Position numbers and translations under genes: made by a program. From Saprospiraceae bacterium (lineage in GTDB: Bacteria; Bacteroidota; Bacteroidia; Chitinophagales; Saprospiraceae), in contig JAHDHL010000039.1 in assembly GCA_020631355.1 (NCBI GenBank), positions 1 to 38,992 on the forward strand: a stretch of DNA of 38,992 bases, in the 5' to 3' direction. The notes beneath the pieces are model-generated. The model made no database searches and was not told the origin of the DNA. It saw nothing but the letters and a program-made list of their open reading frames with translations. This document shows, piece after piece, positions 33,875 to 38,992 of the stretch. Numbering within the stretch: the first letter of the stretch is position 1; every line of letters begins with the position of its first letter.

Positions 33875-36800
33875 TTATTCCTTCATGACTTTCAGTACAT
33901 ACAATTGTTCTTCGGTATCTGTAACTTCTATGAAGTAAATTCCCTTCGTCCAATGCTCAGTTGATATTATCGATACATCATCCATTTGAGTATGCACCAA
34001 TCGGCCCACAGCATCGAAAGCACGTACTTGTTTGATGGTTGTTCCATTTTGCATGACAAGATTGAGTTCGTCAGTTACAGGATTGGGGAAATAATCCACA
34101 CCTTGGTTAACCTGCACGGGATTGTGATTGGAATTCGTAGGCAACATGGTCATTTCCGTACCAAAGGATGTAGTTGGATGATAGAATCCATTGCTGGCCA
34201 CACAAGTCACATCTACGATATTAGCCTCTAACACATAATTGGTGCTTGGGGCAAATCCATCTATATTATCCTCGATGATAAAGCTTAGTCTGACCACTTC
34301 TCCCATCAGGTTTTCCAAACCTACATGGTCAAAACGAGTAATCGCAAAATCCATCCTCCCTACATCAAGCAAGGGTTTGAACAATGTGATGGTTTCATTA
34401 TCAGGCCCGAATGCCGAGTTTGAAAAATCAACCGAAATTGTGTTAGGATTAATCACCTCGGGATAATTGAACTGAATGGAGAATGCAATTCCATAGGCTT
34501 CAGGAACAGGATCAATCAAATCCCCCAAGGTGACTTCCATGCCTACGTATTCACCATAATTGGCCGTACTGGCATCAAAACTGAGGGTAATGGGTATCCC
34601 ACCTCCAGCAGTTTCCATTTCCCTGAGTTGATGTGGTGGAAGCCCATAATTCTGTACGATAGCCAGGGTATCATCATGGGAAATGATTCCATCACCATCA
34701 CAATCCGAATGCTTGTTGTTTTGCCCGTTTGTGAAGTCAGGCCATTCGAACTCTGCCAGTTGGCCTACCCAATCATTGCTGGCATTGGGACGAATGTCTC
34801 CTGTATCCCCATAATTCAATCCTAGGAAAAGGATATCCGTATTATCAGCAATACCATCATAATTCGCATCACCGGGCCATACACAATCATTGGCTTGTTG
34901 TATATCCAAAAACTCATAAACACCCGTGCATCCATCCTGATCTGTTACCGTGACGGTATAATCGCCAGGAGTTCCGATATCTACGGTAGCCGTATTCTCG
35001 AATGTACTCCAGTCATAGGATATGAATGTTTCATTCAATGCCAAGGTAACGGTTTCTCCTGGGCAGAACTTATCAGGCGAATCACTGGTCAATAAGATGG
35101 GGAATGGTTGTAGTATCTCGAAACAATCCTGGAAAATGCATCCGTCCGCAGTTGTTGCCACTACACAATATTCTCCTCCCGGCAGTGAACCATTGGTGTA
35201 TACATTCCCATTCAAATCCTGGATTTCCACCGTTACACCTACCGTAGGTGAATAGGTGAAGTCCACGAAGCCGTCACTTCCTCCTGTACAAGTTGTTCCG
35301 GTAGGTAAATTATTGAATGTAATCGTACCTGATGCAAGCGTTGGTGACAATACTTCTATATTCTCAACTATTGTTTCACAACCGTTGTCGTCTGTGACAA
35401 TAAGACTGTATAGTCCCGGAATAACATTATTGATATTCTGGGTTGTAGCACCATCACTCCATAAATAGGTGTACGGAGCGGCACCCCCTGAAACCGTTGA
35501 CTGTATACTACCATATTGGATAGGCGGACCGCAATCACCCGGAATGACCTGAATATCCACAATCATCGGACTGGGAGCTGCAATCTGAAAACATTCCAAT
35601 CCGGTAATACAACCATTCACGTCCGTGGCACGGATACAATATGCGCCCACGCCTAAGCTACCATTAGTCTGAACCTCATCGGTATTGGCATCAATAATTT
35701 CCACATTCCCTGTAGTCGGGGAAAAACTATAATCCACAAAACCATCCATTGCATCCACGCAGGAAACCACAATGGGACTATTGTTAATCAGTATGGTTGT
35801 GGCATAGCTGATCTCGTCCATAATCGTAAAACTTCCGATTACCTGACACCCCGTTACATTATCCGTAGCAGTCACCTGATAAGTACCCGATGGCAATCCT
35901 GTAATCATTGATGTACTTGTCAGTCCGTTCCAGTTATATGTATAACTCCCCGAACCACCAATCACAGATCCAATCGCTACTCCATCTGCATTTCCACAAG
36001 TAGAATTCAGAACAGTAATATTCAATGACAAATTATTTGTTTCCTCCACTTCTACTTCCAATACATTCAGATGACAATCAATTGCAGTGATATCCGTAAT
36101 CGTCACGACATATGTTCCGGCCCCCATATTATTAATCGTGCTTCCCACTGCCCCATGAGACCAATCGAATGTATAATTATCCTCGTTTGGAATACTTACC
36201 GTGACACTGCCATCCTCTAGTCCACAAGAAGCCGGGGAGGTCTCGATAGATGTCGGCTGGGGCCCATCAGAAGCACCTACCACATGTGTGGCCATCGTTT
36301 CACAGCCATCTATATCCGATACGGTAACGGTATAGGTTCCGGGATAAAGAGCGGTAATATCCTCCGTGCTTTCACCATTACTCCAGATATAGGCATAGCC
36401 GCCTACTCCACCCGTGGCAGTGATATCAATTGCTCCGTCAGGAGCAATGCAATTACTTGCATCCGTAACATTGGCTGTGATGAATAATACATTGGCTCCT
36501 ACTAATTCAGAGCCGATTGTTGCCGTACATCCATTTGCATCCGTAACCGTCACTTCATAATAGCCTGGCCAGAATCCCTCTATATCCTCCGTATCCAAAT
36601 TACCATTGCCATCCACATCCCAATTATAGGTGTAGGGAGCCACACCTCCCGAAACAGTCAGGTCAATAGCGCCGTCTGTAGCTGCGCAATTCATCGGATG
36701 TGTCACATCAAGGGTCAATCCAATAGGATTTGGGCCCATTACGGTATAACTATCCGAAGCGGTACATCCATTCACATCCGTCAGGGTAACGGTATATGTT

Positions 36801-37261
36801 CCCGGACTCAGCCCTGTGGCATTTTGGGATGACATCCCATTGGACCAAGTATAGGAATAAAATTCCATAGCATTACTGGGGAAACACTCAATACTTCCAT
36901 CAAATTCGCCTGTACAGGATACATCCGTTCCTTGGAGTACGAAACTGATTTCCATTGGTACTGAGATGGTCATACAGGCCTGAAGTTCGGTATTATTTGC
37001 ATCTATGACTTCCACACAAACGTAATAATTGATACCAGGAGAGGGAAAGGTATGTACAGGATTACAATTCATACTTGTATTCCCGTCTCCCAAATCCCAG
37101 AAACAACTAATGGGTTCCACTAGGCCCGTCTGACTATAGGAAAATGCGACTGGTTCCCCGGCACATATCGTAATATCCCCTGGTGATATGGTTAGGGTTT
37201 GGGCTGTCCCGAAAAGACAGAACAAGCAACATATTATGATGGAATAAAATCTTTTTTGCAT
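33875..37261 (-). CDS. secreted SprB-repeat, dockerin/cohesin-like T9SS type A protein D2
   Basis: This 1128-aa exported protein starts at ATG 37261, which begins the signal peptide MQKRFYSIIICCLFCLFGTAQ. A longer frame from 37318 would start upstream of the promoter. Parts in order: a PKD domain (about 22-115, WDLGDGNTSMNCNPVHTF); about ten SprB-like repeats of 65-95 aa with C...DG.I....GG..PYTY.WSNG...GTYTVTVTD.NGC; a dockerin-like pair (about 790-880, PGDANYDGIADNTD and DCDGDGIISHDD, then NYG); a cohesin-like domain (about 890-1040, YGIAFSIQFNYPE); and a type A sorting domain (about 1055-1128, VDYFPNPVTDELNLV). The SprB-like repeats recall the gliding adhesin SprB of Flavobacterium. It is divergent from H2, 180 bp apart. 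Confidence 0.9.
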   Translation of the reverse strand: MQKRFYSIIICCLFCLFGTAQTLTISPGDITICAGEPVAFSYSQTGLVEPISCFWDLGDGNTSMNCNPVHTFPSPGINYYVCVEVIDANNTELQACMTISVPMEISFVLQGTDVSCTGEFDGSIECFPSNAMEFYSYTWSNGMSSQNATGLSPGTYTVTLTDVNGCTASDSYTVMGPNPIGLTLDVTHPMNCAATDGAIDLTVSGGVAPYTYNWDVDGNGNLDTEDIEGFWPGYYEVTVTDANGCTATIGSELVGANVLFITANVTDASNCIAPDGAIDITATGGVGGYAYIWSNGESTEDITALYPGTYTVTVSDIDGCETMATHVVGASDGPQPTSIETSPASCGLEDGSVTVSIPNEDNYTFDWSHGAVGSTINNMGAGTYVVTITDITAIDCHLNVLEVEVEETNNLSLNITVLNSTCGNADGVAIGSVIGGSGSYTYNWNGLTSTSMITGLPSGTYQVTATDNVTGCQVIGSFTIMDEISYATTILINNSPIVVSCVDAMDGFVDYSFSPTTGNVEIIDANTDEVQTNGSLGVGAYCIRATDVNGCITGLECFQIAAPSPMIVDIQVIPGDCGPPIQYGSIQSTVSGGAAPYTYLWSDGATTQNINNVIPGLYSLIVTDDNGCETIVENIEVLSPTLASGTITFNNLPTGTTCTGGSDGFVDFTYSPTVGVTVEIQDLNGNVYTNGSLPGGEYCVVATTADGCIFQDCFEILQPFPILLTSDSPDKFCPGETVTLALNETFISYDWSTFENTATVDIGTPGDYTVTVTDQDGCTGVYEFLDIQQANDCVWPGDANYDGIADNTDILFLGLNYGDTGDIRPNASNDWVGQLAEFEWPDFTNGQNNKHSDCDGDGIISHDDTLAIVQNYGLPPHQLREMETAGGGIPITLSFDASTANYGEYVGMEVTLGDLIDPVPEAYGIAFSIQFNYPEVINPNTISVDFSNSAFGPDNETITLFKPLLDVGRMDFAITRFDHVGLENLMGEVVRLSFIIEDNIDGFAPSTNYVLEANIVDVTCVASNGFYHPTTSFGTEMTMLPTNSNHNPVQVNQGVDYFPNPVTDELNLVMQNGTTIKQVRAFDAVGRLVHTQMDDVSIISTEHWTKGIYFIEVTDTEEQLYVLKVMKE

Positions 37262-37298
37262 GATTCTAGGATTTGATTGATGGGCAAATAGAACCCAT

Positions 37299-37333
37299 GT
37301 TACAAATGTAACTGCCAATCCCTTTTAAATAAA
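37299..37333 (-). promoter_or_regulatory. promoter candidate of D2 with overlapping palindrome
   Basis: On the minus strand TACATTTG (37310-37303) matches TAnnTTTG exactly, and TTTA (37333-37330) lies 19 nt upstream as a weak -33 element. Transcription from about 37296 leaves a leader of about 35 nt to the ATG at 37261. A 14-nt palindrome, GTTACA-AA-TGTAAC (37299-37312), covers the -7 box and could be an operator. Confidence 0.45.
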
Positions 37334-37441
37334 GTACGTTTTTCGTATTTTGTCATATATAATTATAGTATACAATTTCTACTAATAAACATAATTTTTA
37401 TTGACAATCAATTATTTAACTACATAATTTATATATCATTA

Positions 37442-38866
37442 TTGACCAAAAGTAAACCATATCAAATTTTTTTAACATTCGATAATGAGGATAGGAATGC
37501 ATTCGTGGATTTCCTACAATCCCCTTACTTCAATACCTCACCTGTATTGGTTCGATTGTATGAATACTTCACAAAAGTTTCGATTCCCGACAGATATGAT
37601 TGGTATGAATCCGAATACCCCAATAAACCATATGATGACCTTACAGTAAGGAGGCACTTGTCAGACCTCAATAGGTTAATGGAGCAATTCCTTATGCTTC
37701 AGCAACTCAAAAAAAAGGAAAGACTCAAGAAAGAACTTACATTGACCGCCCTTAGAAAAAGGAGTTTGATTAAACATTGGAATACCCAATTCACGAAAAA
37801 ATCCAAGGAGTACAAGGAATTCCTTGAATTCTCATCGGATTTGTTCCTACACCAATATCAGATATCCAAGGAGGAGGAATTATTCAAAAATGCATTGAAC
37901 CAAAGAAAACCCAAGGAGAACCAAGAGGAAAGTATCCTGAGATTGGATTTGTATTATATCGTGGAAAAACTCAGGAATATTTGCGAGGTCAATAATTCCA
38001 AAACCATTTTCGAAACAGATGGACAACACCATCTGAATGACGAGGTCCTGCAATTGGCACAAACACCACCTTTCAATACTTATCCACAGGTTCAGATTTA
38101 TATGAGGTTGTTGGATACGATTACACAGTCGGATAATGATGCTTCATTCTATGCCCTTCAACAATTGATTCAGGATAATGGACACCTACTCTCCGAATAT
38201 GAGGAACGGGAAATATATCTGGCTTTGATTAATTTCTGTATTCGGAAAATCAACCAAGGAAGCCAAAAGAGTTTGGAAGAATGTTTTGAGCTCTATAAGA
38301 ACATGTATGAAAAAGACCTGTTGGTTTCCGGACAATATCTTTCTCCATGGACATATAAGAACATCATCACGGCTGCCTTGAGATTGGACGAACTGGATTG
38401 GACATCAGAATTCATCAAGGGTAATTACCAGCAATTATCCCCTGAACATCGGGAAAATGCCTACAATTATAATCTGGCCAAATACAATTTCCACATCGGT
38501 GAATACAATAAGGTTTTGGATTTGCTCCAAAAGGTGGAATATGATGATATCTTCTATGGATTGGATGCAAGGACATTACTCATGAAAGTATATTATGACC
38601 TCAATGAGGAAGAAGCGCTGTATAGTCTTACGGATAGTTTCAGGGTTTATCTGAGGAGAAAGAAAAAAATTCCCAAGGAAAGACGAAAGACCTACCTCAA
38701 CTTCATCAAATTCATCCGTCGTCTTATCATGCTGAGTCCTAGGGATATTAAGAACCTTAATGTTCTGGAATCCAGAATCCAACAAGCAGACCGTGTAGCA
38801 GACAAGGCGTGGATTCTTGAAAAACTATCCCAAAAAGCCGAGAAGATGAAATTGCTTAAGAGGTGA
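37442..38866 (+). CDS. uncharacterised helical protein H2 (DFLxSPxxN family)
   Basis: The function is not recognised. The 474-aa product is charged and Leu-rich, has no signal peptide, and is a paralogue of H1 at 19071-20492. Shared features are the N-terminal DFLQSPYFN (22-30), a central charged helical region, and a C-terminal solenoid (NYNLAKYNFHIGEYNKVLDL, then KVYYDLNEEEALYSLTDSF). The start is TTG at 37442: the frame is open far upstream but contains no ATG or GTG there, and no internal ATG precedes the conserved motif. The gene is divergent from D2, repeating the H1-D1 arrangement with almost the same spacing. A cytoplasmic partner or regulator of the D protein is one idea, unproven. 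Confidence 0.85.
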   Translation: MTKSKPYQIFLTFDNEDRNAFVDFLQSPYFNTSPVLVRLYEYFTKVSIPDRYDWYESEYPNKPYDDLTVRRHLSDLNRLMEQFLMLQQLKKKERLKKELTLTALRKRSLIKHWNTQFTKKSKEYKEFLEFSSDLFLHQYQISKEEELFKNALNQRKPKENQEESILRLDLYYIVEKLRNICEVNNSKTIFETDGQHHLNDEVLQLAQTPPFNTYPQVQIYMRLLDTITQSDNDASFYALQQLIQDNGHLLSEYEEREIYLALINFCIRKINQGSQKSLEECFELYKNMYEKDLLVSGQYLSPWTYKNIITAALRLDELDWTSEFIKGNYQQLSPEHRENAYNYNLAKYNFHIGEYNKVLDLLQKVEYDDIFYGLDARTLLMKVYYDLNEEEALYSLTDSFRVYLRRKKKIPKERRKTYLNFIKFIRRLIMLSPRDIKNLNVLESRIQQADRVADKAWILEKLSQKAEKMKLLKR

Positions 38867-38905
38867 TTCGATATAATCACAGTCCATACATATTCCTACA
38901 GAAAC

Positions 38906-38992
38906 TCATAACTCCTCGAACAAAAAAAGTTTTTCATGTTCATCAGAAATATTCCTATTGACAATATCTATTATTGACTCAGCCAATGGATG
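38906..38992 (-). CDS. C-terminal fragment of a gene cut by the window edge
   Basis: Reading leftward from the right edge, an open frame of 28 codons ends with TGA at 38908-38906. It encodes a plausible amphipathic C-terminus (SIIDIVNRNISDEHEKLFLF, then EEL). The other two minus-strand frames close within 21 nt of the edge. The gene would be convergent with H2 (39 nt between stops). Too little is visible to name it. Confidence 0.45.
   Translation of the reverse strand, partial: HPLAESIIDIVNRNISDEHEKLFLFEEL

Noticed and set aside
33673-33888. Plus-strand frame of 71 codons between two minus-strand genes
   Set aside because: It runs through the D2 terminator and into the D2 gene, and has no recognisable motif.
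37262-37318. Longer N-terminus of D2 from 37318
   Set aside because: It would cover the promoter candidate and precede a complete signal peptide.
19071-38866. The H-D pairs as ends of a composite mobile element
   Set aside because: The two copies are diverged paralogues, not near-identical DNA, and no transposase, integrase or target duplication is visible.

Overview
The window looks like chromosomal DNA of a member of the Bacteroidota, most likely a Saprospiria-type marine or sludge bacterium. The evidence is several very large secreted proteins with type IX secretion (T9SS) sorting domains, lipoproteins, starts without Shine-Dalgarno sequences, and promoter candidates of the Bacteroidota TTTG-N19/20-TAnnTTTG type. 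The genus is not determined. No T9SS machinery, transposase, integrase, phage gene, rRNA or CRISPR array was seen.

Layout: (1) 1-820: leftward promoter at the edge, tRNA-Met(CAT) on the minus strand with its promoter, and a small cytochrome c lipoprotein. (2) 969-17598: three consecutive giant surface proteins (1712, 1769 and 1884 aa), each with a signal peptide, CUB-like and other adhesive domains, long Ig-like arrays and a C-terminal 'gliding motility-associated' (type B) sorting domain. Each is followed by its own hairpin terminator. (3) 17824-19005: acyl-CoA dehydrogenase. (4) 19071-21759: an uncharacterised helical protein (H1, minus) divergent from a dockerin/cohesin-like T9SS protein (D1, plus), then a three-repeat lipoprotein. 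(5) 23187-28031: a same-strand cluster coding for a caspase-like protease with a C-terminal effector-associated-like domain, a subtilisin-like protease without signal peptide, a DNase I-fold (EEP) nuclease/phosphatase, and an overlapping MORN-repeat lipoprotein. (6) 28038-30037: Fe-S (6-4)-type photolyase with DUF2256 (a 46-aa gene) and a divergent TIGR03643-type gene. (7) 30169-33564: Cys-rich lipoprotein, PH-domain membrane protein, T9SS type A protein. (8) 33875-38866: a second divergent pair, D2 (minus; PKD, SprB-like repeats, dockerin, cohesin-like, T9SS) and H2 (plus), a paralogue of H1. The right edge cuts the C-terminus of a minus-strand gene.

Two observations stand out. The caspase/subtilase/EEP cluster has the look of an undescribed proteolysis-triggered conflict (defence) system. 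The H-D divergent pair occurs twice, in opposite orientations, with 178- and 180-bp intergenic regions and TTG starts for both H genes. This suggests an undescribed two-gene unit linking a cytoplasmic helical protein to a secreted dockerin/cohesin protein.
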